Shown: one piece after another, positions 24,077 through 32,713 of the stretch
How positions within the stretch are numbered: position 1 is the stretch's first letter
How the letters are laid out: the number at the start of each line of letters is the position of its first letter
Assembly: GCF_017811815.1 (NCBI RefSeq)
Contig: NZ_JADKZI010000004.1
Span: 394,041 to 458,040 of the forward strand
DNA from: Flavonifractor sp. AGMB03687
GTDB taxonomy: Bacteria > Bacillota > Clostridia > Oscillospirales > Oscillospiraceae
Length of the DNA stretch: 64,000 bases
Direction: 5' to 3'
Program-made: the position numbers and the translations under genes
Notes under the pieces: model-generated
The model's database searches: none
Told to the model about the DNA's origin: nothing
The model's input: only the letters and a program-made list of their open reading frames with translations

Positions 24077-25336
24077 ATGTATGATCTGATTGTCATCGGC
24101 GGCGGCCCCGCGGGGCTGGCAGCCGCCTGCACCGCCTGGGAAAAGGGCGTAAAGCGCATCCTCATCGTGGAGCGTGACAAGGAACTGGGCGGCATTCTCA
24201 ACCAGTGCATCCACAACGGCTTCGGCCTCCACTACTTCAAGGAGGAGCTCACCGGCCCCGAGTACGCCGGGCGGTTCATCCGCATGCTGAAGGACACCGG
24301 AGTGGAGGTCCGGCTGGACACCATGGTGCTCACCGTCACCCCCGACCGACAGGTCCACATGGTGGGCAAGGATACCGGCTACCGCATCGAGGAGGCCAAG
24401 GCCATCATCCTGGCCATGGGCTGCCGGGAGCGGACCCGGGGCGCCATCGCCATCCCCGGCCAGCGGCCCGCCGGCGTGTTTACCGCCGGTGCCGCTCAGC
24501 GGTATGTCAACATGGAGGGCTGGCTGCCCGGCCGCCGGGTAGTCATCCTGGGCAGCGGCGACATCGGCCTCATCATGGCCCGCCGCATGACCCTGGAGGG
24601 AGCCGAAGTGCTGGCCTGCGTGGAGGTCATGCCCTACTCCGGCGGCCTGAACCGCAACATCGTCCAGTGTCTCCACGACTACGACATCCCCCTCTATCTC
24701 TCCCACACCGTCACCGACATCCGCGGACGGGATCGGGTGGAGCAGGTGGTGGTCTCCCAGGTGGATGAACGCCGTCAGCCCATCCCCGGCACCGAGATGG
24801 TGTTTGACTGCGACACCCTGCTGCTCTCTGTGGGGCTGATCCCGGAGAACGAGCTGACCCGCCAGGCGGGCATCACCATTGATCCCCGCACCAACGGCGC
24901 GGTGGTCTACGAAAACATGGAGACCTCCATGCCCGGCGTCTTTGCCTGCGGCAACGTGGCCCACGTCCACGATCTGGTGGACTTCGTCACCGCCGAGAGT
25001 CAGCGGGCCGGAGCGGCCGCCGCCGATTACGTACTGGGCACGGCAATGTCCGAGGGCCCGGTGCTGGAGATCAAGAACGGCGACGGCGTCACCTACACCG
25101 TTCCCCAGCACATCCGCCCCCACTGGGTGGACCGGCGGTGCGACCTCTTCTTCCGGGTCAACCGCATCTGTAAGGACAGTCAGATCCGGGTCACCTCGGG
25201 GGACACTCTCATCGCCCAGTTCCCCCGGGAGCATCTGGCCCCCGGCGAAATGGAGCACATCGTTCTCCCCCGTGCCCTGCTGGACAAGGCGTCGGAGACC
25301 ATCACCGTATCCATCCAGGAGGTGGAGTCCAAATGA
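24077..25336 (+). CDS. NAD(P)/FAD oxidoreductase, partner subunit of glycerol-3-phosphate dehydrogenase
   Basis: A 419-residue pyridine nucleotide-disulfide-type oxidoreductase. The FAD motif is LIVIGGGPAGLAAACTAWEKG, the second nucleotide motif is VVILGSGDIGLIMARR, and the ATG-like motif reads LAMGCRERTRGAI. It has a CxxC-free redox region and a C-terminal beta domain. It occurs next to the GlpA-type subunit and the DUF1667 protein in many anaerobes and probably passes electrons to NAD. It overlaps the next gene by ATGA (25333-25336). Confidence 0.87.
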   Translation: MYDLIVIGGGPAGLAAACTAWEKGVKRILIVERDKELGGILNQCIHNGFGLHYFKEELTGPEYAGRFIRMLKDTGVEVRLDTMVLTVTPDRQVHMVGKDTGYRIEEAKAIILAMGCRERTRGAIAIPGQRPAGVFTAGAAQRYVNMEGWLPGRRVVILGSGDIGLIMARRMTLEGAEVLACVEVMPYSGGLNRNIVQCLHDYDIPLYLSHTVTDIRGRDRVEQVVVSQVDERRQPIPGTEMVFDCDTLLLSVGLIPENELTRQAGITIDPRTNGAVVYENMETSMPGVFACGNVAHVHDLVDFVTAESQRAGAAAADYVLGTAMSEGPVLEIKNGDGVTYTVPQHIRPHWVDRRCDLFFRVNRICKDSQIRVTSGDTLIAQFPREHLAPGEMEHIVLPRALLDKASETITVSIQEVESK

Positions 25337-25677
25337 AGGAACTGATCTGCATCGTCTGCCCCAAGGGCTGCCATCTGAACGTGGACGAAACTCAGAATTA
25401 CGCAGTCACCGGAAATAGCTGTCCACGGGGCGAAGAATATGGTAGAATAGAGCTGACCCATCCTACGCGGGTGGTTACCTCCACCGTTCGCTGCACCGGC
25501 GGCGCTCATCCACGCTGCCCGGTGAAGACCAGCGCCCCCATCCCCAAGGCGCTGATCCCGCAGGCCGTCCGCTGTCTGGACGGTGTGGAGCTGACTGCCC
25601 CCATCCATACGGGCGACATCGTCGTATCCAACATCTGCAATACCGGTATTTCCTTTGTAGCCACACGAGATCTTTGA
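25333..25677 (+). CDS. DUF1667 cysteine-rich protein of the glycerol-3-phosphate dehydrogenase cluster
   Basis: A 114-residue protein beginning [18 protein letters not shown]. It has two cysteine pairs (CIVCPKGC and [10 protein letters not shown]) followed by VTSTVRC and a C-terminal [21 protein letters not shown], the DUF1667 pattern. Its role is unproven. The cysteines suggest an iron-sulfur or redox link between the two flavoprotein subunits. It is translationally coupled to the preceding gene. Confidence 0.88.
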   Translation: MKELICIVCPKGCHLNVDETQNYAVTGNSCPRGEEYGRIELTHPTRVVTSTVRCTGGAHPRCPVKTSAPIPKALIPQAVRCLDGVELTAPIHTGDIVVSNICNTGISFVATRDL

Positions 25678-25718
25678 CCGCGGCCACGCTGCGGCACCCA
25701 TTTGGGAGGTATTATTTG

Positions 25719-27203
25719 ATGGAAAAGTACATTCTCTCCCTGGATCAGGGTACTACAAGCTCCCGTGCCATTCTCTTTGATACGGAGCAGAATATCATCG
25801 GCATCAGTCAGAAGGAATTTACGCAGATCTATCCCCGTGAGGGCTGGGTGGAGCACGACGCCATGGAGATCTGGTCCTCCCAGTACGCGGTGATGATGGA
25901 GGTCATCGCCCAGTCGGGCATTGACCCCGCCGACATCGCCGCCATCGGCATCACGAACCAGCGCGAGACCACCATTCTGTGGGACAAGGCCACCGGCCGT
26001 CCCATCTGCAACGCCATCGTGTGGCAGTGCCGCCGCACCGCCGGCATCGTGGACGAACTCATCGCCCAAGGTCTGGAGGAGCACATCCGCAAGACCACCG
26101 GTCTGATCCCCGACGCCTATTTCTCCGGCACCAAGATCAAATGGATCCTGGACCATGTGGAGGGAGCCCGGGAGAAGGCCGCCCGGGGCGAGATCCTCTT
26201 CGGCACCGTGGACACCTGGCTGCTGTGGAAGCTGACCGGCGGCGCGGTCCACGTCACCGACGCCACCAACGCCTCCCGCACCATGCTCTACGACATCCAC
26301 AAGCTGTGCTGGGACGACACCCTGCTGAAGGCCCTGGACATCCCCAAGGCCATGCTGCCCGAGGTGCGTTCCTCCAGCGAAATTTACGGCTACACCGAGA
26401 TCCAGGGCGTCAAGGTGCCCATCGCCGGCATCGCCGGCGACCAGCAGGCCGCCCTCTTCGGCCAGACCTGCTTTGAGCCCGGCGACGCCAAGAACACCTA
26501 CGGCACCGGCTGCTTCCTGCTGATGAACACCGGCTCTGTCCCCTGTGAGAGCCACAACGGCCTCATCACCACCATCGCCGTGGGCCGGGAGGGCTCCGTG
26601 CAGTACGCCCTGGAGGGCTCCGTCTTCGTGGGCGGCGCGGTGATCCAGTGGCTGCGGGACGAGATGCGCTTCTTCACTGAGAGCCGGGACGCCGAGTATT
26701 ACGCCCAAAAAGTGCCCGACAACGGCGGCGTCTACCTGGTGCCCGCCTTCACCGGCCTGGGCGCCCCCTACTGGGACATGTACGCCCGAGGCGTGCTGGT
26801 GGGCCTGACCCGCGGCACCCGCCGGGAGCACATCATCCGTGCCGCCCAGGAATCTATCGCCTATCAGGTGGCCGATCTGGTCCACGCCATGGAGTCGGAC
26901 ACCGGCGTGCCTCTCACCCAGCTGAAGGCCGACGGCGGCGCCAGCCGGGATCTGTTCCTAATGCAGTTCCAGGCCGACATCATCGACCGTGAGGTGCGCC
27001 GCCCCGCCATCCGGGAGACCACCGCTCTGGGCGCCGCCTATCTGGCCGGTCTGGCCACCAAGGTGTGGCAGAACACCGACGAGATCCGCCAGCTTTGGAT
27101 GTGCGACACCACTTTCGCCCCCCGCATGGAAGCTGCCGAGCGGGAGCGCCTGATGGCCGGTTGGCATAAAGCCGTGGGCCGCAGCCGGGATTGGAGCCGC
27201 TGA
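25719..27203 (+). CDS. glpK: Glycerol kinase
   Basis: A 494-residue FGGY-family kinase: N-terminal [17 protein letters not shown], substrate segment [15 protein letters not shown], phosphate-binding [14 protein letters not shown] and [18 protein letters not shown]. It phosphorylates glycerol to glycerol-3-phosphate, which feeds the preceding dehydrogenase subunits and is also the GlpP ligand. The start is ATG 25719 with GGGAGGT nine bases upstream. No glycerol facilitator gene is present in this cluster. Confidence 0.96.
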   Translation: MEKYILSLDQGTTSSRAILFDTEQNIIGISQKEFTQIYPREGWVEHDAMEIWSSQYAVMMEVIAQSGIDPADIAAIGITNQRETTILWDKATGRPICNAIVWQCRRTAGIVDELIAQGLEEHIRKTTGLIPDAYFSGTKIKWILDHVEGAREKAARGEILFGTVDTWLLWKLTGGAVHVTDATNASRTMLYDIHKLCWDDTLLKALDIPKAMLPEVRSSSEIYGYTEIQGVKVPIAGIAGDQQAALFGQTCFEPGDAKNTYGTGCFLLMNTGSVPCESHNGLITTIAVGREGSVQYALEGSVFVGGAVIQWLRDEMRFFTESRDAEYYAQKVPDNGGVYLVPAFTGLGAPYWDMYARGVLVGLTRGTRREHIIRAAQESIAYQVADLVHAMESDTGVPLTQLKADGGASRDLFLMQFQADIIDREVRRPAIRETTALGAAYLAGLATKVWQNTDEIRQLWMCDTTFAPRMEAAERERLMAGWHKAVGRSRDWSR

Positions 27204-27228
27204 CGCCCATAACCCTCCCCTCCTGAGC

Positions 27229-27266
27229 GCGGGCGGGGGCCCTTCGTGGTCCCCGCCCGCAATCCT
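27229..27266 (+). terminator. Stem-loop after glpK, probable terminator
   Basis: GCGGGCGGGG (27229-27238) pairs with CCCCGCCCGC (27251-27260). The following AATCCTGTCATT lacks a real T run, so termination may be partial. Confidence 0.45.
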
Positions 27267-27270
27267 GTCA

Positions 27271-27299
27271 TTGACAAACGGCTCAGCTGCCGTTACAAT
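27271..27299 (+). promoter_or_regulatory. Promoter of the cobalamin importer operon
   Basis: TTGACA (27271-27276) and TACAAT (27294-27299) are separated by exactly 17 bases. They lie directly before the cobalamin riboswitch. Confidence 0.85.
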
Positions 27300-27314
27300 G
27301 GTTAGGCAAATGCA

Positions 27315-27500
27315 ACTGAATACAACCTGCCAAGTGCCCAGCTGACGCTGGGGTAAAAGGGAATCGGGTGTAAGTCCCGAGCGATCCGGTCACTGTAAGC
27401 GGGGAGCAAGCCGCAAATTGCCATTGCCGCGCAGCCAATGCGTGGTGAGAAGGCGCGGCGCGCACCGATCCGCAAGCCAGGAAACCTGCTTGGTCTGGAA
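27315..27500 (+). ncRNA. Cobalamin riboswitch
   Basis: The region has the hallmark core GGGAATCGGGTGTAAGTCC, then GATCCGGTCACTGTAAGC, and the B12 box AAGCCAGGAAACCTGCTTGG at 27474-27493. These are the conserved elements of the class I cobalamin riboswitch. Binding of adenosylcobalamin should switch off the downstream importer through the terminator at 27571-27600. Confidence 0.95.
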
Positions 27501-27570
27501 TTGGATGGGTATCTTCCGCAGAAAGTGTCCTGTCCGAAGCGATGGGCACGCCATACCCATCGTTTTGGAA

Positions 27571-27600
27571 GTCTGCTTTTTTCGGAAAGCAGGCTTTTTT
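27571..27600 (+). terminator. Expression-platform terminator of the cobalamin riboswitch
   Basis: GTCTGCTTT (27571-27579) pairs with AAAGCAGGC (27586-27594), then T6 (27595-27600). It stands between the riboswitch and the binding-protein gene. Confidence 0.85.
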
Positions 27601-27656
27601 CTGTTCCGCTGCGGTGGTACATCATAAGACCGAACCAACGGAAAGGAGTATGTATC

Positions 27657-28688
27657 ATGAATCTTGGCAAGAAAACCCTGGGGGGCCTGCTGGCCCTGTC
27701 TCTGGCCCTCTCCCTGCCGGCCTGTTCCTCCGGCGGACCGGCTGCCGCCCCCACGCCCTCCCCCTCTCCGTCTGCCGCCGCAGGCAGCGACCACTACCCA
27801 GTGACCATCACCAACTACGACTACGCCGGCAATCCGGTGGAGTACACCTACGACAAGGCCCCGGAGCGGGTGCTGGCGGTATATCAGGGCTCCATTGAAA
27901 CCATGATCGCCCTGGGGCTGGAGGACCATGTGCTGGCCTCCTACGGCCTGGACAATGAGGTCAAGGAGGAGTGGAAGTCGGGCTTTGCGCAGATGAACTA
28001 TGACGATTCCGTCTTTGCCCCCGACAAGGAGACTGTCACCCTGCTGGAACCCGACATGATCCTCTCCTGGGGCTCCTACTTCGGAGAGAAGACCCTGGGG
28101 GGCGTGCACCAGTGGAATGAGAAGGGCGTGGGGACCTATATGAACTCCAACACCGTCCCCGGCGGCACCCGCACCCTGGAAAACGAGTACACCGATATCC
28201 TCAACATCGGCAAGATCTTTGACGTGGAGGACAAGGCCCAGGCGCTGGTGGACCAGATGAAGAGCCAAGTGGAGAGCACTCTGGCAGCGGTCCAGGACCA
28301 GGACCCGGTGCGGGTGGCGGTACTGGAGCCCACCAGCAGCGGCATCACCAACTACGGCGCCGACACCCTGGCCGGCGACATGGTGACCGCCTTGGGCGGC
28401 CAGCTGGCCAAGCCCAACGGCGGCGAAATGGGCAAGGAGGATCTGATAGCCTGCGACCCCGACGTCATCTTTGTGGTCTACATGGCCTATTCCGGAGACG
28501 ACCCTGAGACCGTCAAGGCCAGCCAGCTGGCCCAGATCCAGGACGATCCCGCCTTTGCCAGCCTGAAGGCGGTGCAGAACGGTAACATCCACCTGATCAT
28601 GCTGGGCGATATGTACGCCAGCGGCCCCCGCACCATTGACGGGCTCAAGAGCCTGGCCGCCGGCATGTACCCCAACCTGGAGCTGTAA
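27657..28688 (+). CDS. Cobalamin/iron-siderophore-type ABC transporter substrate-binding lipoprotein (BtuF-like)
   Basis: A 343-residue class III binding protein with a lipoprotein signal (LLALSLALSLPACSSGG) and a proline/serine linker. The periplasmic-binding fold (ITNYDYAGNPVEYTYDKAPERVLAVYQGSIETMIALGLEDHV, then IACDPDVIFVVYMAYSGDDPE) is shared by corrinoid and siderophore binders. The riboswitch upstream makes a corrinoid the likely ligand. The start is ATG 27657 after GAAAGGAG. Confidence 0.88.
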   Translation: MNLGKKTLGGLLALSLALSLPACSSGGPAAAPTPSPSPSAAAGSDHYPVTITNYDYAGNPVEYTYDKAPERVLAVYQGSIETMIALGLEDHVLASYGLDNEVKEEWKSGFAQMNYDDSVFAPDKETVTLLEPDMILSWGSYFGEKTLGGVHQWNEKGVGTYMNSNTVPGGTRTLENEYTDILNIGKIFDVEDKAQALVDQMKSQVESTLAAVQDQDPVRVAVLEPTSSGITNYGADTLAGDMVTALGGQLAKPNGGEMGKEDLIACDPDVIFVVYMAYSGDDPETVKASQLAQIQDDPAFASLKAVQNGNIHLIMLGDMYASGPRTIDGLKSLAAGMYPNLEL

Positions 28689-28694
28689 GACGAT

Positions 28695-29762
28695 ATGGAA
28701 GGAACTTCTCCCGTCCGCCGCTTTCCGGTGTGGGCCATGGCCCTGCCGGTCCTGCTGGGCCTGCTCCTTCTCTCCCTGCTGGCGGCGGTCAGCTTCGGCA
28801 CCATGTCCATTCCCATCGGCGACGTCTACCACGTCATTCTCCATGAGCTCTTCGGCGTAGGAGACCCCCAGGTGTGGGGGAAGGGCGGCGTCCACGACGT
28901 GGTGTGGCTCATCCGCCTGCCCCGCCTGCTGCTGGCCCTGGGGGTGGGCATGGGCCTGTCGGTGTGCGGCGTGGTGATGCAGGCCATCGTCAAAAATCCC
29001 CTGGCCGACCCCTATGTGCTGGGCGTCTCCTCCGGCGCCTATCTGGGAGCCACCGCGGCGGTGATGCTGGGGGGAGGTGCCTTTCTGGCGGGCAGCGCCA
29101 TGGGTGTGATGGGCTGCATCGGCGCCTTTGCGGTTTCCCTGGGGGTGATGGTCCTGGCCAATCTGGGAGGCCGGGCCAACTCGGTGAAGCTGCTGCTGGC
29201 CGGTACCGCCCTCAGCACCATCTGCTCCGCCTTTTCCAGTTTCCTTATCTTTATCCGCAACGACGACCACGCATCTGCCGCCATTGTCAAGTGGTCCATG
29301 GGCGGCCTGGCCGGAGCGGACTACGCCAGTGACATGGTCATTCTGCTGGTCATGATAGGCGGCACTCTCTTCCTCTGGAGCCAGTACCGCAACCTGAATC
29401 TGATGCTGCTGGGGGATGAGGCCGCCGTCACCCTGGGCACCGATCTGCACAAATGGCGGCTGCTCTATCTGCTGGTGGCCTCCCTGCTGGTGGGCTTCTC
29501 GGTCTACAAGGCGGGTATGATCGGCTTTGTGGGCCTGGTGATTCCCCACGTGCTGCGAATGCTGGTGGGCACCGACCACAAAAAGCTCATTCCCCTCTCT
29601 GCCCTGCTGGGCGCCATCTTCCTGATTTGGGCGGACGTGCTTTGCCGCACCGTGCTGCCGGGCAATGAGCTGCCCATCGGCATCCTCACCTCCATGGTGG
29701 GCGCGCCGGTCTTTCTCTATCTCATGGTGCGGAAAACCTATGGCTTTGGAGGAAACGACTGA
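28695..29762 (+). CDS. FecCD/BtuC-family ABC permease
   Basis: A 355-residue permease with about ten membrane helices. It has the family core VWLIRLPRLLLALGVGMGLS, MQAIVKNPLADPYVLGVSSG and VGFVGLVIPHVLRMLVGTDH. It begins six bases after the binding protein, and its stop overlaps the ATPase start by one base (TGATG). Confidence 0.92.
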   Translation: MEGTSPVRRFPVWAMALPVLLGLLLLSLLAAVSFGTMSIPIGDVYHVILHELFGVGDPQVWGKGGVHDVVWLIRLPRLLLALGVGMGLSVCGVVMQAIVKNPLADPYVLGVSSGAYLGATAAVMLGGGAFLAGSAMGVMGCIGAFAVSLGVMVLANLGGRANSVKLLLAGTALSTICSAFSSFLIFIRNDDHASAAIVKWSMGGLAGADYASDMVILLVMIGGTLFLWSQYRNLNLMLLGDEAAVTLGTDLHKWRLLYLLVASLLVGFSVYKAGMIGFVGLVIPHVLRMLVGTDHKKLIPLSALLGAIFLIWADVLCRTVLPGNELPIGILTSMVGAPVFLYLMVRKTYGFGGND

Positions 29763-30526
29763 TGGAACTGCGAACCGAGGACATCCGGGCCATCTTGGGA
29801 GGCATCCCCATCCTCAAGGGGGTCTCCATCCAGGCCGGTCAGCGGGAGCTGGTGGGGATCATTGGCCCCAACGGCAGCGGAAAATCCACCCTGCTCAAAT
29901 GCATATACCGGGTACTCAAACCCTCCGGCGGGGCCGTCTTCCTGGATGGGAAGGAACTGGACACATACTCCCACAAGCAATCCGCCCGGCAGGTAGCTGT
30001 GGTGGCCCAGCACAACCACTACTCCTTTGATTTCACCGTCCACGATGTGGTGATGATGGGCCGGGCGCCCCACAAGCGGGCCCTGGAGCGGGACAACGCC
30101 CGAGACTACCAGTTGGTGGCTCAGGCCCTGGAGACAGTGGGTATGTCCGCCTTTGCCCACCGCTCCTTCTCCACCCTGTCCGGCGGGGAGCAGCAGCGGG
30201 TGATTTTGGCCCGCGCCCTGGCCCAGGACACCCCCTGTCTCATCCTGGACGAGCCCACCAACCACCTGGACATCAAGTTCCAGCTCCAGCTGATGAACCT
30301 GGTCAAGGGGCTGGACCGCACGGTGATCGCCGCCATCCACGACCTGAACATCGCGTCCATGTACTGTGACCGGCTCTATGTACTGAAGAGTGGGCAGGTG
30401 GTGGCCGCCGGAACTCCCCGCCAGGTACTCACCCCCGCCCTTATCCGCCAGATCTACGAGGTGGATGCCCAGGTCTTCACCGATTCTGACGGGCAGATGC
30501 ACATTCTCTATCGCCCCGGGCCATAA
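29762..30526 (+). CDS. Cobalamin-type ABC transporter ATP-binding protein (BtuD/FecE-like)
   Basis: A 254-residue ATPase: Walker A GPNGSGKSTLLK, Q-loop VVAQHNHYSFDF, signature LSGGEQQRVILARAL, Walker B CLILDEPTNHLD and H-loop AAIHDLNIA. It completes the three-gene importer under the cobalamin riboswitch. Confidence 0.94.
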   Translation: MELRTEDIRAILGGIPILKGVSIQAGQRELVGIIGPNGSGKSTLLKCIYRVLKPSGGAVFLDGKELDTYSHKQSARQVAVVAQHNHYSFDFTVHDVVMMGRAPHKRALERDNARDYQLVAQALETVGMSAFAHRSFSTLSGGEQQRVILARALAQDTPCLILDEPTNHLDIKFQLQLMNLVKGLDRTVIAAIHDLNIASMYCDRLYVLKSGQVVAAGTPRQVLTPALIRQIYEVDAQVFTDSDGQMHILYRPGP

Positions 30527-30530
30527 AAAT

Positions 30531-30567
30531 GCCCACGTTTCCTCTCTCAGGAAACGCGGGTGTTTTT
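30531..30567. terminator. Bidirectional terminator between the importer and the ZIP gene
   Basis: CCACGTTTCCT and AGGAAACGCGG form the stem around TCTC, with T6 following on the plus strand and an A run on the other side. It separates two convergent genes. Confidence 0.8.
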
Positions 30568-30571
30568 TATC

Positions 30572-31357
30572 TTAGCCCAGCGCCACATCCAGCGCCATCA
30601 TAATGGTAAAGCCCAGGGAAAAAGTGAGGGTACCCACATTGGAGTGGCGGCCCACCGACATCTCGGGGATCAGTTCCTCCACCACCACGTAGAGCATAGC
30701 TCCCGCCGCAAAGCTGAGCAGATAAGGCAGCACCGGCACCACCAGCCCGGCACCCAACACCGTGAGGGCCGCTGCTACCGGCTCCACTGCGCCGGAGAAC
30801 ACGCCCCACAGCAGGGCCTTGCGCCGGCTCACCCCCTCCGCCCGCAGGGGCAGGGAGATGATGGCGCCCTCCGGGAAGTTCTGAAGGGCAATGCCCACGG
30901 CAAGCACCAGAGCGCCGCTGACGGTGATTCCCGCGTCCCCCGCCAGATATCCGGCAAAGACCGCACCTACCGCCATTCCCTCCGGGATGTTGTGGATGGT
31001 CACCGCCAAAACCAGCTTGGTGGTTCTGGAGAGTTTGCTGCCCGGTCCCTCTGCCTCGTCGCTGCCCAGGTGCAGATGGGGCACCACATGGTCCAGCAGC
31101 AGAAGAAACAAAACGCCGCCCCAAAAGCCCAGCACCGCCGGCAGGAAGGCCCACTTTCCCATGTAGGCCGCCTGGTCCATGGCGGGCAGCAGCAAACTCC
31201 AGACCGAGGCCGCCACCATGACGCCAGCGGCAAAGCCCGTCAGGCCGCGCTGCACCTGGTCATTTAACGTCCGGCGGGCAGGCAAAACACAGGCCGCCCC
31301 CAGGGAGGTCCCCAAAAAGGGAATCAGCAATCCGATTGCGGTCAGCCAAAGTGTCAT
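30572..31357 (-). CDS. ZIP-family divalent metal transporter
   Basis: A 261-residue protein with about eight membrane helices. The metal-binding helices read VTIHNIPEGMAVG and IALQNFPEGAIIS, and EELIPE lies near the C-terminus. These are the H-N-x-P-E-G and N-F-P-E-G signatures of ZupT/ZIP carriers, which import zinc, iron or manganese. A short histidine cluster (DHVVPHLHLG) lies in a loop. It has its own promoter and follows a MarR gene in the same direction. Confidence 0.93.
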   Translation of the reverse strand: MTLWLTAIGLLIPFLGTSLGAACVLPARRTLNDQVQRGLTGFAAGVMVAASVWSLLLPAMDQAAYMGKWAFLPAVLGFWGGVLFLLLLDHVVPHLHLGSDEAEGPGSKLSRTTKLVLAVTIHNIPEGMAVGAVFAGYLAGDAGITVSGALVLAVGIALQNFPEGAIISLPLRAEGVSRRKALLWGVFSGAVEPVAAALTVLGAGLVVPVLPYLLSFAAGAMLYVVVEELIPEMSVGRHSNVGTLTFSLGFTIMMALDVALG

Positions 31358-31379
31358 CGTCCTTACCTCCTTACAGAAA

Positions 31380-31447
31380 TTAGCATAAACTAACCCTTAT
31401 CTAAACTTATGTATTCCTATATTATCATGGGGGTATAGGTTTGTCAA
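31380..31447 (-). promoter_or_regulatory. Promoter and possible metalloregulator site of the ZIP gene
   Basis: On the minus strand TTGACA (31442-31447) and TAATAT (31419-31424) are separated by 17 bases. A dyad TTAG-N6-CTAA (31380-31393) lies between the start site and the gene. It resembles DtxR/MntR-type half-sites, but that is only a suggestion. Confidence 0.7.
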
Positions 31448-31476
31448 TGGCACCTTGGTTTGCCACATTCCGCATG

Positions 31477-31908
31477 TTATTGCAAGCCCTCCATATCCGC
31501 CATGGAGGCACAGATCTGATACAGGCTGTCCATCAATTGGGCACGCTGCTCCTCACTCAGACCGGCCAGCACGGTCTCCGCCTGGCGCTCCAGCGTCCGG
31601 CGCACCTCCCGCTGCTTCTCCCAGCCCTGCTCCGTCAGATAGACATGGAGGGAGCGCCGGTTGCCCTGCTCCTTGCAGCGGCGGATCAGGCCCTTCTCCT
31701 CCATACGGTTGAGCAGGCCGGTGAGGGTGGCAGGATCGATCTGGCAGCCGGCGGCAATGCTCTTCTGCACGCTGCCGTCATGCAGCCCCAGATAGTCCAG
31801 AACCTTGGGCTGCCCCGCCGTCAGACCGGACCCGTTCAGTTCCGCCATAACGCCCCGCTGGAAAAGGGCCTGCGCCGCCATCAGAAGGTAGTGGAAGCTG
31901 TAATCCAT
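31477..31908 (-). CDS. MarR-family transcriptional regulator
   Basis: A 143-residue winged-helix regulator (LTAGQPKVLDYLGLHDGSVQKSIAAGCQIDPATLTGLLNRMEEKGLIRRCK, then the wing NRRSLHVYLTEQGW). The start is ATG 31908 with AGGTG upstream. A longer in-frame reading into the intergenic region has no ribosome site. It lies 120 bases upstream of the ZIP gene. Control of that gene is possible, but the effector is unknown. Confidence 0.9.
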   Translation of the reverse strand: MDYSFHYLLMAAQALFQRGVMAELNGSGLTAGQPKVLDYLGLHDGSVQKSIAAGCQIDPATLTGLLNRMEEKGLIRRCKEQGNRRSLHVYLTEQGWEKQREVRRTLERQAETVLAGLSEEQRAQLMDSLYQICASMADMEGLQ

Positions 31909-31944
31909 ACCAAAACACCTCGTATATTGGACCGCCGCCAATAA

Positions 31945-31956
31945 TTTGTATACAAA
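31945..31956. promoter_or_regulatory. Palindromic operator candidate for the MarR regulator
   Basis: TTTGTATACAAA is a perfect 12-base palindrome 37 bases upstream of the MarR start codon, a usual place and shape for MarR autoregulation. Confidence 0.5.
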
Positions 31957-32068
31957 CAGTTTAGCACCCGGAGCCCCACCTGTCAACGGCTCTTTTCTTT
32001 CTCGGTCCGTCCAAATTTCCATCTTTTTATTTGGAAGATTTTTGTGCGCTGTGCCTGCAAAAAAATAC

Positions 32069-32097
32069 TTACGAGGGCGAAAAAATCCTGCTACAAT
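32069..32097 (+). promoter_or_regulatory. Promoter of the DUF2798 gene
   Basis: TTACGA (32069-32074) and TACAAT (32092-32097) are 17 bases apart, followed by an attenuated leader of about 100 bases. Confidence 0.7.
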
Positions 32098-32125
32098 ACC
32101 AATATGGATGGCAGTCGCAGTGAAG

Positions 32126-32164
32126 GAAAGTAGCGAGACGGACGTTTCGCTGCTTTCTTTTTTT
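32126..32164 (+). terminator. Leader attenuator before the DUF2798 gene
   Basis: GAAAGTAGCGA (32126-32136) pairs with TCGCTGCTTTC (32147-32157) with one T-G wobble, and T7 follows at 32158-32164. It lies between the promoter and the ribosome site, so the gene is probably controlled by read-through. The leader before it is only about 25 bases, too short for most known riboswitches. Confidence 0.7.
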
Positions 32165-32206
32165 GCTTTTGCCCCTCATTTTGTGTTGGAAAGGAGTCCC
32201 CCGCAA

Positions 32207-32671
32207 ATGCCCAAAACCAAGCTGCAAAACGTCATTTTCACCATTATCATGGCCGTCATTATGGTCTATGGCATGATTGTGTACAACGTCGCCCTCAATA
32301 CCGGCGGCGTCTCCAATGCCACCTTCCTGCTGGCCCTCCACGAACTGCCCATTATGGCCCCCATCGCCTTCCTTCTGGAGTTCTTCGTGGTAGAGCGTCT
32401 AGCCACCCGCCTGGCATTTTCCTTTATGCGGTCCACCGACCGCCCCCAGTTCATCACCTACGCCATCTCCACCATGATCGTGTGCATCATGTGCCCCACC
32501 ATGAGCCTCATTGCCACCCTGCTCTTCAAGGAGCCCAGCTTCGGCACCTGGGTCCACACCTTCGGCTGCAACATGCCCATGGCGCTGATCTGGCAGCTGC
32601 TCTACTGCGGGCCGCTGGTGCGCCTCATCTTCCGCACCCTATTCCGCCGCCAGCTGGCCGCCGCCAACTAA
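32207..32671 (+). CDS. DUF2798-family small membrane protein
   Basis: A 154-residue protein with four hydrophobic helices arranged as two similar halves (TIIMAVIMVYGMIVYNVAL and ISTMIVCIMCPTMSLIATLLF), the DUF2798 pattern. Function is unknown. The start is ATG 32207 after AAAGGAGTCCCCCGCAA. It is a single gene between its attenuator and a strong terminator. Confidence 0.82.
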   Translation: MPKTKLQNVIFTIIMAVIMVYGMIVYNVALNTGGVSNATFLLALHELPIMAPIAFLLEFFVVERLATRLAFSFMRSTDRPQFITYAISTMIVCIMCPTMSLIATLLFKEPSFGTWVHTFGCNMPMALIWQLLYCGPLVRLIFRTLFRRQLAAAN

Positions 32672-32673
32672 AA

Positions 32674-32708
32674 AACGGGCGTACTGCGATGCAGTACGCC
32701 CGTTTCCA
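32674..32708. terminator. Bidirectional terminator
   Basis: AAACGGGCGTACTGC and GCAGTACGCCCGTTT pair perfectly around a three-base loop, between the convergent DUF2798 and DUF5655 genes. Confidence 0.88.
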
Positions 32709-32713
32709 CTTTT

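Noticed and set aside
27390..29579. A 729-codon open frame on the minus strand
   Set aside because: It is antisense to the cobalamin riboswitch and the importer genes, and its composition is the usual reverse-complement artefact (His, Gln, Gly-rich).
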